A DNA stretch of 64,000 nt from Gigaspora rosea. Lineage: Eukaryota; Glomeromycota; Glomeromycetes; Diversisporales; Gigasporaceae. A program made the translations under genes and the position numbers. This document shows positions 36,143 to 48,100 of the stretch, piece by piece (within the stretch, counting starts at the first letter, position 1; each line of letters opens with the position of its first letter). The stretch lies in contig QKWP01002031.1 in NCBI GenBank assembly GCA_003550325.1, forward strand, positions 5,222 through 69,221, in the 5' to 3' direction. The notes beneath the pieces were generated by a model. That model was not told where the DNA came from. It ran no database searches and saw nothing but the letters and a program-made list of their open reading frames with translations.

Positions 36143-37543
36143 TAATGTCGTACCATACTGATCTTCTATAATTTTTAATATATATGGGTGCAAAATACCC
36201 GTATTCCGTTCTGATCATTACAGATCTGCTGATAATTGTGATGATCATACATAATCACTTGATTATTTGCTATATTAGTTTTAGCACAATGATCACATTT
36301 TGGATATAACCATGGTTTTATTGGTTGGTAGATCAACATAAAACTATGAACTACAGGAATTGCTGAGAAAATTAGTGATTTTAAGATAATCTGGGCGGCA
36401 AAAATTCCGACCAAAAATTTACGAAAAATGGAAAAACTAGAAATCAATCATCTATGTAATTTTCTTAATATTTGCTAATATATTCGCTATTTTTTATTGA
36501 TTTCATGTTTTTCTTTTTATCTATCGTGGAACAATTGTCCTTGTTCTTCTTCTTGCACTTATTATACAAAACGCTTTCAAATTTGTGAAACATTCGATTG
36601 ACTTTTTTAGCTCAAAATAGTTTGTAATCAACAACGAAAGCAAATTTGGCAAATTCACGTTTCACGATTTTAAGAGAGTTGTTTACCGGTAAGAGAGTTG
36701 TTTAACAGCTGATTTGAAAATTAGTGGGACTAGTGATCCTGGTCGATCAAAATTTTTCGACCAACCAAGCCGATAAAATTTTATCAGCTTAGTCGGCTTA
36801 GCCAAAAAATCTATTATATTAAACACAAACGTCCGCCCGTCACGCTATTGACCAATCAGAAAATTCAACGTAGTATTTCCTGTTTACTGAAAATGTATAT
36901 AACTTGCCGATCATTATAATACCATACTTGTGATTATCTTATTAGTGTTAGTGCTCGTACCCGGATAACTCTTTATCCGAAAGATTGTAACCTTTAACAA
37001 AATCTAATAACCGGATCCTATTCAATAAAAGAATAACGGTTATATCCGGATAAGATATTTATATTATAATGCATCAATCAAATAAAGTAACTCTATATTG
37101 TTAATATAAAAAAATGATGCATGAAGTTTGTACTTTGTACATTCTATTCTAACCTACGTATTCGACAGGTATCATTAGTGGCCAGACAAAGAGATCTAGG
37201 CGTATTTCGGAAATAAATAATAGTTTAAAAAACCTTATTGTGTATCAAAATTTTGGAATCGGAAAATGAAATGGGGGTGTTTAGAGACTCCCATTTGACG
37301 AAATAAGTAAAAATTTTTTTATTATGCAGATCAACAAACTATTTAATAATAATAATAAAACGATATTAGAAGCAGTATCGATTAACAATAAAATGATTTA
37401 TAATAATGAAGATCATATAAATAAGTGTATTTTTTAATTAAAAAATAAATAAGATTTGTACATCTCTTATTTGATAATAAATACGTCTTCTTGTTTTATC
37501 AAAATAAGATTTACGAATTTTAATTCTGAAACCCCCTATTATT
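36143..37543. other. Intergenic, no gene supported
   Basis: This stretch includes an isolated element end (TAGTGATCCTGGTCGATCAA, about 36733, like 25649) and TATCCGGATAA / CCGGATAACT motifs at 36960-37060. The minus ORF at 36175-36447 is unrecognised and not called. Confidence 0.5.
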
Positions 37544-37642
37544 ATAATGTTCCGCATCATTTCTGAATTTATGTTGATTTTCAATTGGCATGTGTTAATA
37601 TAATAATGTTCCGCATCATTTCTGAATTTATGTTGATTCTCA
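37544..37642 (+). repeat. Direct repeat, two copies, 59-bp period
   Basis: ATAATGTTCCGCATCATTTC followed by TGAATTTATGTTGATT occurs at 37544 and 37603. It produces a repetitive antisense ORF that is not a gene. Confidence 0.85.
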
Positions 37643-37871
37643 GCTATTCGTGAATCGTGAAATGTCATTTGTCATTTTAGAACCGCTATCCATTATCAAT
37701 TAATAAAAAAAAAAAGCGAAAATATAAATAATAATAAAGTAAAAAAATTAAAATAAATAAATAAATAAATAAATAGACGCGAATAAAAAATGAAATACTA
37801 AATATTAAATGCTAACTTTTCATCCATTAAAGGAATACATTCGAATATTCATATATATTTTAACAATGTAA

Positions 37872-38150
37872 TTAATAATTTTTGCATTCCCCGCGTAGAA
37901 CACATCGCATTTGTTGTTCGGCAACAGCAGGAATCTGGTCGGGTGTCTTGTCTAACCCGAATCTAATAAGAAGATAATTACTAATTTTTTTTTTTAAAAA
38001 AAAAAACCAAATTTATCTTTTCCAGGTTTTTCATGACCGTCATGCTCAGCCTTGTGGTAGCACAGATTATTTCGTAAAATTTTTGGCATAACAAACTTGC
38101 ATCCCCAAGTTATTCCTATCTGGTTTAGGCATGAGCAGTTCTTCTGTTAC
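37872..38150 (-). CDS. Possible 3' exons of an unrecognised gene or fragment
   Basis: After an acceptor-like TTATTAG (37963-37969), a minus frame reads FGLDKTPDQIPAVAEQQ then MRCVLRGECKNY and a stop at 37872. Upstream (about 38150-38000), after AAG, one frame reads VTEELLMPKPDRNNLGMQVC and another reads WGCKFVMPKILRNNLCYHKA with EHDGHEKPGKD. Amino-acid composition is protein-like and richer in GC than the surroundings. I could not join the pieces in one consistent phase, so this may be a decayed gene. No family is recognised. Confidence 0.3.
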
Positions 38151-38420
38151 CTTAAATTGAATTTCGGTTACACTGAAGATCAGAATTTTTAGTATTTATA
38201 AATTTCAATAAAAAAGATCATTGCAAATATAAATGTAATTATTAATAAGTAATTATTCTATGGTCTCATGATCTGTGAGAATCGAGAAAGAACACGTTTT
38301 AATTCTGAATGGAAGTCAATTCAAAAATGACTCAGAACAATAATAGTATAGAATAAAATCCTTTTATCACGCAGCGTTCAACTTGCGCTTTTCTTATTGT
38401 ATTCCATACTGTGTAAAGTA

Positions 38421-38519
38421 TAGAGATGGGAAAAATGCACATTTTATAATAGCATGCACATGAATGCGCATTAATGCGCACAATTAAGGAACCATGCGCA
38501 CGCATGAAACCCAGCTCTA
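38421..38519. mobile_element. Short hAT-like MITE with perfect 8-bp TSD
   Basis: TAGAGATGGG and CCCAGCTCTA are inverted ends of a 99-bp element. GTAAAGTA flanks it on both sides (38413-38420 and 38520-38527). The interior is dominated by ATGCGCA / TGCGCAT motifs. Confidence 0.9.
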
Positions 38520-38571
38520 GTAAAGTATGTAAAAGAAAAATAAAATAAATGCATACTGTACAAGTATGTAT

Positions 38572-39835
38572 ACCAGGAACGTAGTATGAAGTACAAAGTG
38601 TATGATTAACAGGCAACTTACTGTGTACAATCTCTTGAATCTAATTGGATGGCTTATTCAAACGGAATGTCTACAGACACGTACAGGTCACATGATATTT
38701 CATCTTACGGACACGTACCGAAATAATAATTTTTTTGATTTAAAAAATGATTAGTTAAGGCTTTCGAACCAAGATAGCACTCTTTTTTATTCTAATAAAG
38801 CTTGTTCTCCGTGTTTATTCAGTATAAAGCTTGTTCTCCATGTCTATTCAGTTCTAATTATGATGAGATTATTAAAATCTGATAAGTAGAACAGGAGATA
38901 TGACCTTTCAAAATTTGGGCAATGTTCTAAAGATTATATAAAAATGTCGCATAAATTTCATGAGATTATATATCTGGCTCTACTGAGTCAATTTTATTAA
39001 TATCACTACAATTAGTATCAAAAAGACCGGGAGAATAAGTTTACTTAGAGTGATAAAAGAAGTTAACTTAGTCTGAAAGTCTTCCAGAGTTCTTCCAGCC
39101 ACCTTTTTCTTATTTTATTTTTTTTTTTAAAATTTTGACTGAGATTTTTAATAGGTTAATTGTTTCCGTCTTAATAAAACTAACTCTCCTGGTCATTCTG
39201 GTTTTAATGGTGGTGAATGTTAATATAAACACAATAGAATCGAAATAGTGTATGAAGTTTATGCGAAGTTTTTAATCTTTAAAACGGTACATAAATTTCA
39301 AAAGGTTCTACAGATTAGATTTTAATAATTTCATCACTGTTAGTACCGGAAAGACCAGGAGAGCAGGCTTAATTAGAATGATAAAAGATATTAACTTAGT
39401 ACAAAAGCCTTAACGGATCATTTTTTAAATCAAAAAAATCATTATTCCGGCACGTGTTAAAATTTCACGTGACCTGTATGTGTCCATAGACTTTCTGTTA
39501 TTCAAATCGATCATTTGATGCACTTAACATTACGTGTATAAACAAGTATACTGGGTTTTGTTTAATGTCATATGAAAGCGTTTTTTGTGTAATTCATTTA
39601 AACTTTTGGCTGTGTGCATCTTCTACATCTAGCACGAACCTCTATACCTGTTGTGTTTGCTACTTATGGTAATCAATTCGAGGATATATTTGATCTGCAT
39701 GAATATTGTAATCTATACTATAAAATCTTTATTTTTTTCGCTTGCTATAATTAATTTATATATACCAGGAATGTAATACGAAGTTCAAAGTGTATGGTTT
39801 ACAGGCAATTATCTGTGTGCAAAATATTGCTATTG
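38572..39835 (+). repeat. Direct repeat pair flanking the Mutator-like MITE
   Basis: ACCAGGAACGTAGTATGAAG...CAAAGTGTATGATTAACAGGC (38572-38640) recurs as ACCAGGAATGTAATACGAAG...CAAAGTGTATGGTTTACAGGC (39764-39835). The copies are clearly related but diverged. They may be ends of a larger insertion or a tandem duplication later split by the MITE. Confidence 0.65.
38663..39497. mobile_element. Mutator-like MITE, long inverted ends, 9-bp TSD
   Basis: Inverted ends of more than 100 bp start CGGAATGTCTACAGACACGT / GTGTCCATAGACTTTCTG and continue through ACAGGTCAC, TTTTTTTGATTTAAAAAATG and GTTAAGGCTTT on both sides. The 9-mer TTATTCAAA is repeated exactly outside (38654-38662 and 39498-39506). Long TIRs plus a 9-bp TSD are the MULE pattern. 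No MURA-type ORF is present. Confidence 0.92.
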
Positions 39836-40543
39836 ATTGAATAGCATGGTCACATGTTCAAATTGATTATGTGTACTTTTCTTTAGCTTTTACGTAATCG
39901 TTAGGCTGGTCATATATGATATTACAGGTTTTATGCGAATCTTTACACAAACTTTCTGGTAGTTAAAATTTTATAAAGCTTGTGGTAGTGCATGGCTTCT
40001 AAATTTAAAATATACCTGTTATACTTTACTACCTTTGGCAATCAATTTATGAGTAAAAAAAGATGCAGTAGTTAGTGATCTATTTCTGTATTTGAGATAG
40101 ATCTAATCAAAAAAAGTATAGTAATTTACATACAGTATAGAATCATCCAGAGTAGTGATTTGGGCAATGAAAAATCTTACCTGGGAAAAAATGCACAGGC
40201 AGTCAACCGAGCTGCCTTTTTTCTAGCAAATTCTTCTACTGTAATCAGAATTAACCACCATATTTATATCAAACGTATAAAAAAAATATCAGGCAGTTCC
40301 TTGCCATTCAGTTATACTGAATTGTCTGGAGCCCGTTTAGCTTTGTTTAACCAGATTTGAAATCAATTATAATCAAAATATATTATTTCCAGAACTAATT
40401 CATTTTATTTAATAAAATTGAATGGTTTAGTATCTCGAAAATGACTGCATAAAAACTGTTCCATAGTTTCTGTCTGAATTATATTAGTTATATTAGTGCC
40501 AACTAGATTAAACATTAACACAGATAAACAGTCAAACAATTAG
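39498..40543. other. Intergenic, no gene supported
   Basis: Apart from the direct repeat ending at 39835 I see only AT-rich sequence. The 66-codon ORF at 40160 has no domain. Confidence 0.5.
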
Positions 40544-41360
40544 CCCTATAAGAAAAGTAGTACGGGTTGGTGTCGGAAATGCTCAAAATGGCACGGATTG
40601 TACAGGAACATTTTACGGAATGGCTTGGTAACAATGGCACAGACATTATGGCAAAGAGTGGTACATATTATCATGTCATATGAAATGGCACATTCAGATA
40701 ACACATATGTGTACGTTACAACGTGTTGGCTTGCAATACGTGTTGGCTCGTTTCGTGGAGAGCGAAAGATCAGTAAAGAAATTTTTTTAAAAAAGAGCGA
40801 TATCTCATGATTTCGCTGATGACTTAGGTCATTTGAAGTTGATTCTTTGGTTAACATCACTTTTTCAGGACTCTCGGGAGAGGGGAGGGGGATAAAATGA
40901 AATGAACATATGAATGAATATATAAAAATGAACAAAGTTGGGCCATTTTAGTTGGTTGATATAAATCAGGTAACTGTTAAGTGTTATCCAGCGTTTTGAT
41001 TGGCTGTTTGCTTTCAGGAGAGGTGGGGAGACTTCTGCTGGTGTAGTGATGTTAACCAAAAAATTAAGTTCAAATGGCTTATGTCAATTTATGTTTTAAT
41101 AGTTAATCCAATCATTATCGCGGTGGAATGTGAATTTATGTTCATTACCTGTGCCAAATCCTGTGCTGATTTGACTAGTAAACTGCTGCAAAACCAGAGC
41201 CATTTATGGTCCAATTGGCATGGGCATACGGCGCTACATGGTCCACAGAATCTGTATCAATTCAGACCATTCCTGTACAAATCTGAATCTTGACCCATAC
41301 CACAAATGCACGTGCCTATACGATGCAACCCGTGTCGTCCAGTCCAATTTTCTTATAGGG
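40544..41360. mobile_element. Element with CCCTATAAGAAAA ends, host of a nested MITE
   Basis: CCCTATAAGAAAA at 40544 is inverted at 41348-41360, with a further match of CGGGTTG / CAACCCG just inside. Several ATGGCAC motifs recur in the left half. A MITE (40827-41078) sits within it. The outer TSD is not clear. ORFs on both strands here overlap and have no domain. Confidence 0.6.
40827..41078. mobile_element. PIF/Harbinger-like MITE (family of 11391)
   Basis: GGTCATTTGAAGTTGATTCT...GGTTAACATCAC at the left and GTGATGTTAACC...TTCAAATGGC at the right match the 11391 family ends, with TTA on both sides (40824-40826 and 41079-41081). Confidence 0.85.
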
Positions 41361-41466
41361 AAGATGATTTTAGGTGGGTTTCAATCTCTACTATTTAGTG
41401 GTCATACTCTGTTAACATCAACCCAAAAGGTTAAGCCTTTAATAAAATTTAATAACTGGTTTTATA

Positions 41467-41645
41467 AGGACCCCAAAATAAACATAGATAGGTCAAATAT
41501 GAGTTTGCTTATTTTTGAGGTTTTTTATACAGATCTTTTTTATTTATAGTAATTTTTTGCTTATTTTTGAAGTTTTTCTGCTGATCTTTTTTTTTTTAGT
41601 AACCCTATAATTAACCTGACCTATCTATATATATTTCGGGGTCCT
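41467..41645. mobile_element. MITE with perfect 8-bp TSD
   Basis: The ends AGGACCCCAAAATAAACAT and ATATTTCGGGGTCCT are inverted, followed inward by ATAGATAGGTCA / TGACCTATCTAT. GTTTTATA flanks both sides (41459-41466 and 41646-41653). The interior holds two T-rich half repeats. TSD length suggests hAT-type mobilisation. Confidence 0.88.
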
Positions 41646-41939
41646 GTTTTATACTCTATCGAATAAGAGGGTAACAGTTATATCCGGATATAACCTCTAT
41701 AAAAAAATACGCGTTGTGTAATTTTTATAATAATTACCTGAACTTTTAATTTATTAAATTATAAAAATTAGTTATAAAGTTCTACAAAAGCATTTCGCCT
41801 TTTGCATTTGTATTATTTTATATATCTACATTATAAATAACATTATATATTTAATTTTTTGTACAATAGATTCTAATTAAGAACATTTGCTTAGATCTTA
41901 TAAGGAAAATTTCAATCACAATGTAATTAGCAGTTTCCT

Positions 41940-42031
41940 CTTACTTTGCCAACAATTATTTTACTGACAGTGACATATGTCAAGCGAAACACAGATGTCA
42001 CTATTAGCAAAATAATTGTTAGTGAAGTAAG
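41940..42031. repeat. 92-bp hairpin MITE
   Basis: CTTACTTTGCCAACAATTAT and ATAATTGTTAGTGAAGTAAG are inverted, with GTGACAT / ATGTCAC further in. Non-coding. Confidence 0.75.
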
Positions 42032-43489
42032 AAATATTTACATTTGTTTAGCATATTGATTAAATGAAATTAGTTGCATTTTTTTTATTTGGAAATTATT
42101 CTTATCTATCTCATGATTAATATATCTTATATAAATATCATATGAATGATGCTAGTGGAAAATCAGACTTCAATTATATCAAGGTTTTATATGATTGAAA
42201 CCTTGTATTTCTTTGGCATCGCTCATATATGTATTATATCTTAAATATTAATCTGTTAACCAATCTTATAACCCGGTTAGCCGGTTATCATATCTTAGGG
42301 TATAACTACTACTACTATTAAATCAAATCTTACCTATTAAACTTATTAATTGTAACTAATTGAATCAATCAAAAATAAAAAAACAAATAATAAAAAAAAA
42401 ATAATTAAAATTGTGATATTTCTAAAAATTGCTACTACTCAGAAAATCTTGTAATTTTCTTAAAATAATAATTAACTAGGTAAATCTTATGTGCAAGTAT
42501 TGATTTGCGAAATAATATATGAGTAGCAAGTTTGAATTAGTGATACAGGCTTATTCAGGCTAATGTAATATTATATTTTCTTTGGCCAATAGAAATGCAT
42601 GAAGGAATGTAAATGTGTGATTTTTTTGTTATTTGGGGTTTTTTCAATAAAGTTTTGATGCTAAGGTTTTAAAATTTATATTCGCGATGATTTCTATATA
42701 CATATAGAAATCAGAGATTGAATAGAATCCATTTCTCTCATTATTCAGAATTCCTAATTTTCCACAGAAATATGAATAAAAAAACAGTTATAATGCCTTG
42801 AAAATTACATTATGAAGCATATGTCCCATAACATGATTTCATGGCAAAGGCCCAAATAATATTTTCTTTCTTTTGGCATTGTGTGATGATTAATTAACTT
42901 ATTAATATCTAATATTAACCAATAATTTAGTTATTTAATTATTTATTTATTTGATATAGATCTTTATTCAATGCAATTTTTTCAGTTAATATATTCAACC
43001 TGAGAATTGAATATTCTTAATCAAGGGCGGCCCAAGGTCCCTGTATCACTAGTTTCAATGTTTTATATATTTTGCACAATGCCTATAATATCTAATAGAG
43101 TTAATTTATAAATTTACGTTCCTGGTTTTGCATAATAGCGTCGCGCAGCTACCTTATTCATATATATAATATAATAATTATTATTACAGTATATACTTAC
43201 AAAAAACTGAAAGCCAGTGTAAGTTTAAGGGTAAAGGGTATGTAGATCATTTCTATTAATAAACTATTTACTAAAAATTTTATATTTAAAATAATAAAGA
43301 AAATTTTTATTAAGTAACCATATTAAATTTTTAAATAAAATTGTAGAGGAGGGTTTTCTAATTCTATTAGTAGTTGAATTATTAAAATTGGCCTAGTAGA
43401 ATCTAAGATATACAGTCAAACCTGCAATAGTCACATTCGCATTAGTTACAATCTTGCTATAGTCACCTTAATTTTCCTATTTAATTATA
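42032..43489. other. Intergenic up to the Helitron array
   Basis: The stretch is AT-rich. A diverged end of the 21066 element lies near 43227, and a single pogo-like end (CAGTCAAACCTGCAATAGTC) is at 43418. No gene. Confidence 0.55.
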
Positions 43490-43696
43490 CTAGGTCTCAA
43501 CACCCGCTGCATTGCAGCGGCATTAAAAAATATTTTAATTTATATTTATATAATACTAATAAACAATTTGTATAAGTTTAATTTATTAAAAAAAATTAAA
43601 AAAATAAAAAAAATAAAAAAATAAAAAAAAATAAAAAAATAAAAAAAAATAAAAAAATATAAAAAATATAAAAAATAAAAAAAAATAAAAAAATAA

Positions 43697-44530
43697 GGAT
43701 CTTTTGTAACTCTACCCGCCGATCACCTGTACCAACAATTACACTAACACTTTAGAAGTAAAGTCTTAAAAAAACAGTAGAAAAACCAACGAAAACATGC
43801 AACCTGGCAGCTGTTATTTAGGAATACAGTTAACTGAGTATCTGCTAACGGCTTTAGAGATTGTCACTTACCAAAAAGCTGGTACTTGTCGTTTAGAGGT
43901 AAAGTTCATAGACTACCTGCTGACAAGCTTAGAGTTTTTCACTCACCACAACCAGGAAAGTACTTGGCAGCTCTCTGATAGATTTTGGGCTATACAGGAA
44001 GAACTACTGTCCTTACTATGGCTACATGTGAACTTTTTTTGGTGTCGATGCTTTGTGAAAAATTTTCAAAAAGTGGGCATTTTGGCGTACCCCCTCCAAA
44101 AGATCTGCAGTGTTTACTGCTTCCAAAAAGGAAAGGCACCTACCGTATTGGATACAACTGTCATGGGTGGTTTGGAAACGAGTAACGTTGAAAGACGTGC
44201 TAGACTTATGGAGAAACCACTGGAAGAAGATTCTAGAAGTTCTGTTTTAAGCAGTCCGGTCTATATGACTGCTTTTTGTTTAACATACTGGGACCTGGGC
44301 CGGTTATGCCAGGACAAGTTTATCGATGTTAACAATTTTTATTTTAAAAGTCTGAAAAGTTAAACTTTACTCAGCTAACAGTTGGGCCTCGGATAAAGAT
44401 TGATGGTAACGGAAGGCCATCATGAAGTCTGAGTTTCTTTTTCACTACTTGTTAGATATTATATATTATTTCCTTCTGCATGTAATAATATAAATTTAAT
44501 AAAAGAAAAGAGCAAGGTCTCAGTTATAAA
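43697..44530 (+). mobile_element. Retroposon-like insertion inside Helitron unit 1
   Basis: This segment is absent from the otherwise matching tract of unit 9, where the AT-rich run goes straight to the 100-bp block. It shares a core with the retroposon at 57055-58100, around GCGTACCCCCTCCAAAAGAT and AAGGCACCTA. It ends near an A-rich stretch, but TSDs are hidden by the surrounding AAAAAT repeats. A 188-codon frame (43797-44363) is open. It has internal similarity (two ...YLLTALE/YLLTSLE units) and no known domain, so coding status is unproven. Confidence 0.6.
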
Positions 44531-44682
44531 ACAAAAAAAAAAATAAAAAAATAAAAAAATAAAAAAAATAAAAAAAAATAAAAAAATAAAAAAAATTAAA
44601 AAAAAAATAAAAAATAAAAAAAATAAAAATAAAAAAAATTATAAAAAAAAATGTAAAAAATAAAAATAATAAAATAAAGAAG

Positions 44683-45060
44683 GACATTTACAATAGGCTG
44701 TCCACCTTATATCAAGTCTGGTTACTTGACTAGTAACTTTCGCAAATTGTGGCCATGATGTGCTTCCAGTTCTTTATTTTATTATTTGTTGGTTTTAAGT
44801 TTACAAATTTTTTTTTGGTTTTTTTTTTGGGTTTTTTGTATAAAAATATAAACAATAAACAGAGAGTAATAGTAAATTTAATTATTAAAAGCTAAATAAA
44901 AATAGTTATAAAAAATATAAAAAATAAGTTTTTTTTATAATAAAATAAAGAAGGACGTTCACAATAGGTTGTCCACCTTATATCAAGTCTGGTTACTTGA
45001 CTGGTAACTTTCGCAAATTGTGGCCATGATGTGTTTCCAGTTCTTTATTTTATTATTTTT
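44683..45060 (-). repeat. Conserved ~100-bp block, two copies, downstream of RepHel
   Basis: CAATAGGCTGTCCACCTTAT...CAAGTCTGGTTACTTGACT...TTGTGGCCATGATGTGCTTC recurs with a period of about 270 bp. The same pair exists in unit 9 (62647 and 62901). It lies between RepHel and the Helitron 3' end. The role is unknown. Confidence 0.75.
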
Positions 45061-45166
45061 TTTTTAAATTTTTTTTTGGTTTTAAGTTTATAAATTTTTT
45101 TTGTTTTTTTGTTTTTTTATAAAAATTTAAACAATAGCAGATAGGAGTTTTATAGCATTAGTAAAG

Positions 45167-48100
45167 TTAATCATTAAAAACTTCCTTATAAACAATGTTT
45201 TTCGTATAAATATTATTTTCCTCATCAGATTTAGGATCTTTTAGCAAAATTTTAATATTTTCACAGGAAGTTACTCTAGAAAGAGCTACATAGAGTTGTC
45301 CATGTGAAAATACAGATTGTGGTAAATATAAACCAACTAATGGAATTGTTCAACCTTGTCCTTTATTAATAGTTAAAGCATAGGCCAAATGAACTGGGAA
45401 TTGTTTATGTACTAAAGTAAAAGGTAGACAGTATCAGAAGGTGATAAAGTCATTTTTGGAAGAAAAACCCTTTTTCCAAGAAATGATCCTGTAAGAATTT
45501 CACAATCTAAAACATGATTATGAAATTCTTTTACTATAAGTCTAGTTCCATTACATAAACCTTCAGAAGAATTTATATTTCGTAGAAGAATTATAGGTGC
45601 ACCTGCTTTTAGTATAAGCTTATGTGGTGGCATTCAACTTGGAGTAAATGTATTAAGAAATTCTACTGGATATAAACTCTCATGAACAGGGTTAGTATCC
45701 TCAACTTAATCAGTTGATAAATAGGTCTTTCCTTCTTCTGGAACTAATTCAAGTATTTGATGATTGATTAATTCAACATCATAATTTTTAGAAGTTAAAA
45801 TTGCTCTTTCAACAATAAATCACGATCATTATATTTATTAGAAATATTTGGAAATATTTCTAATATTAAGCTAGTAATATTATTGTCATTTAAGATCATT
45901 GTATTTGGTAATTTTACGTAATCATTTGCAATTGTTGGTTCTCTACCTTCACCAATTCTTAATAAAAAGTCTACAAATGCTTGTTGTGATGCATCTTGTA
46001 AAACTCTCATATTAATTGTTAATTTCAAAGTTTGAATAAAATTCCACAAATATGATTTTTCAAACATGAACTAACAACTTGAGTCCTTGATCCTCTGGGA
46101 ATTACTGGTAATATTTGCCAAAAATTACCACCAAAAACAAAAACTTTTCCACCAAAAGGCTCATTATTGCCTGTTATATCTTGGAATATTCGATCAACAG
46201 CTTCAAAAGCCAATTTGTTGATCATAGGAGCTTCATCCCAAATTATAATCTTTGCATAATTGATTAGAATAGCTAGTTCAGATTGCTTTGCAATACTACA
46301 GGTAGATGATTCTTAAGTTTTAAAGGAATCTTGAATCTAGAATGTGCAGTTCTACCACCAACTATTAACAATGCAGCAATACCAGATGAAGCAACAGCAA
46401 TTGCAATATCATATCTACTTCTTATTAAAGCTAAGATAATATTATATAAGTAGGTTTTACCGGTTCCACCAGGGCCATCAATAAAAAATATTTTTTGACT
46501 TCCATTATTATAAACAGCATTAAGAATAATATCAAATATTACTTTCTGTTCATTATTCAAAGTATTTATTTTTGATAATTGAATAGCAATATCATTCTGA
46601 TCATAATTTGTTTCTTCAAAAAAGAACTGATTTGTTGCTCTTTCTTAAGATTGTGACAAAAAAGTTGGATCAGGAGTAGGAAGTTCAGGAAAATCTAAAA
46701 GTGATTTTCCATTTTGGAAAAAATATTTTTCAAGATCTAAAAGAACTTGTACAACTATGCTAAGATCATAATAATCCAAAGCTACACATTTAGAATTTGG
46801 ATCATATACAAAATCTTCAGATAAAGCAGGTAAATGTGTATTCCAAAGTTCTAGAATATTTGTTGGCCTGCAATAAATTAAGATTGTTGCAAATAATTGT
46901 CTTAGTTGTTTAGGTATCTGATGAAGTGATGCTTCTCTAAGACATAAATCCCATTCTTGATCATTTTCCAATAGGCCAAGTTGGATTGCTGCCATTTTAA
47001 AAGAGGGATAAGGAATATTATTAATGGTTCTTAGATCCTTAAAAGATGTTGGGCCTTTAATATGTGTTAAAAGCAATCTAAGACAATATCTTTCTTCATC
47101 TTTTGGATTAACCATAAACATTCTAGCAATAGTTTTATCACCTCTTAGTTTTCGTGGTTTCCATTGCTTTTTGCTCCAAACAAAATATTTTGGAAAAACA
47201 GTATATAAAAGATTACGTGTATTTGGATCAGTTAAACAAATTTCAAAAAATTTTGTCAACTTGGTATCAGAATTTTTTTCTAATAATTCAGATAAACATA
47301 TAGAATCATTATTATCATGTACGACAACATGCTGTTTATCTAGATGAACTAGTAATCTTTCAACATGATGAGATTTTTCTTGCAATTTAAATTCAAATAA
47401 ATGCCAGGTTGCTTCTGAAGCAGAAACATATCTAGCATCTAAATAATTTTGAACCTCATCAAATCGATTTTGATTCTGATTTTCTACTGAAACAACAGCT
47501 CTATCCGGACCTTTATAAACATATTTATAGAGATACTTTACAGATTTAACGCTAGAACATATCTCTACATTAATATGACAATTATATTTTAAACAAAGAT
47601 ATGGATTATATGGAACCACCCATCTATTGTCAAGCTCTATACCTGCTTTTTTAACTGTATAACCAGTATCTCGTCTACGATAAACTGGATAACCATTTTT
47701 ATTTACAATAGTTACATTATTAAAATCACGTGGATAATGTTTACTACAGATTCCATCTTTCATACATGGAGAAGATGGTTTTAAAATTCCACAAGGTCCA
47801 TGAATCATATATTTGGTAACAATTTTATAAAGCTAAGGTTGTGTATTTGAATTTGGAATCTCAGCAGATATCAAATTGTCATAATCATCAGATTTTTGTG
47901 GTTTGTCCTCTGTAGCAAGTATAATGAGTACATGTGCATGTGGTAATCCTCGTTTTTGAAATTCAATTACTTGAATATGAGCCACATTTTTACCTAATAT
48001 ACTTCTTTTATATAAATCATCAGTGATTTCTTTTAGTTTCAATCTAAATACCCTTGATATTAAATCAGGTCTGTCATTAGATTTTTGGCCATGTAAAAGT

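Noticed and set aside
40546..41549. Several ORFs of 64-129 codons on both strands
   Set aside because: They overlap one another across nested MITEs, contain the inverted-repeat sequence and show no domain.
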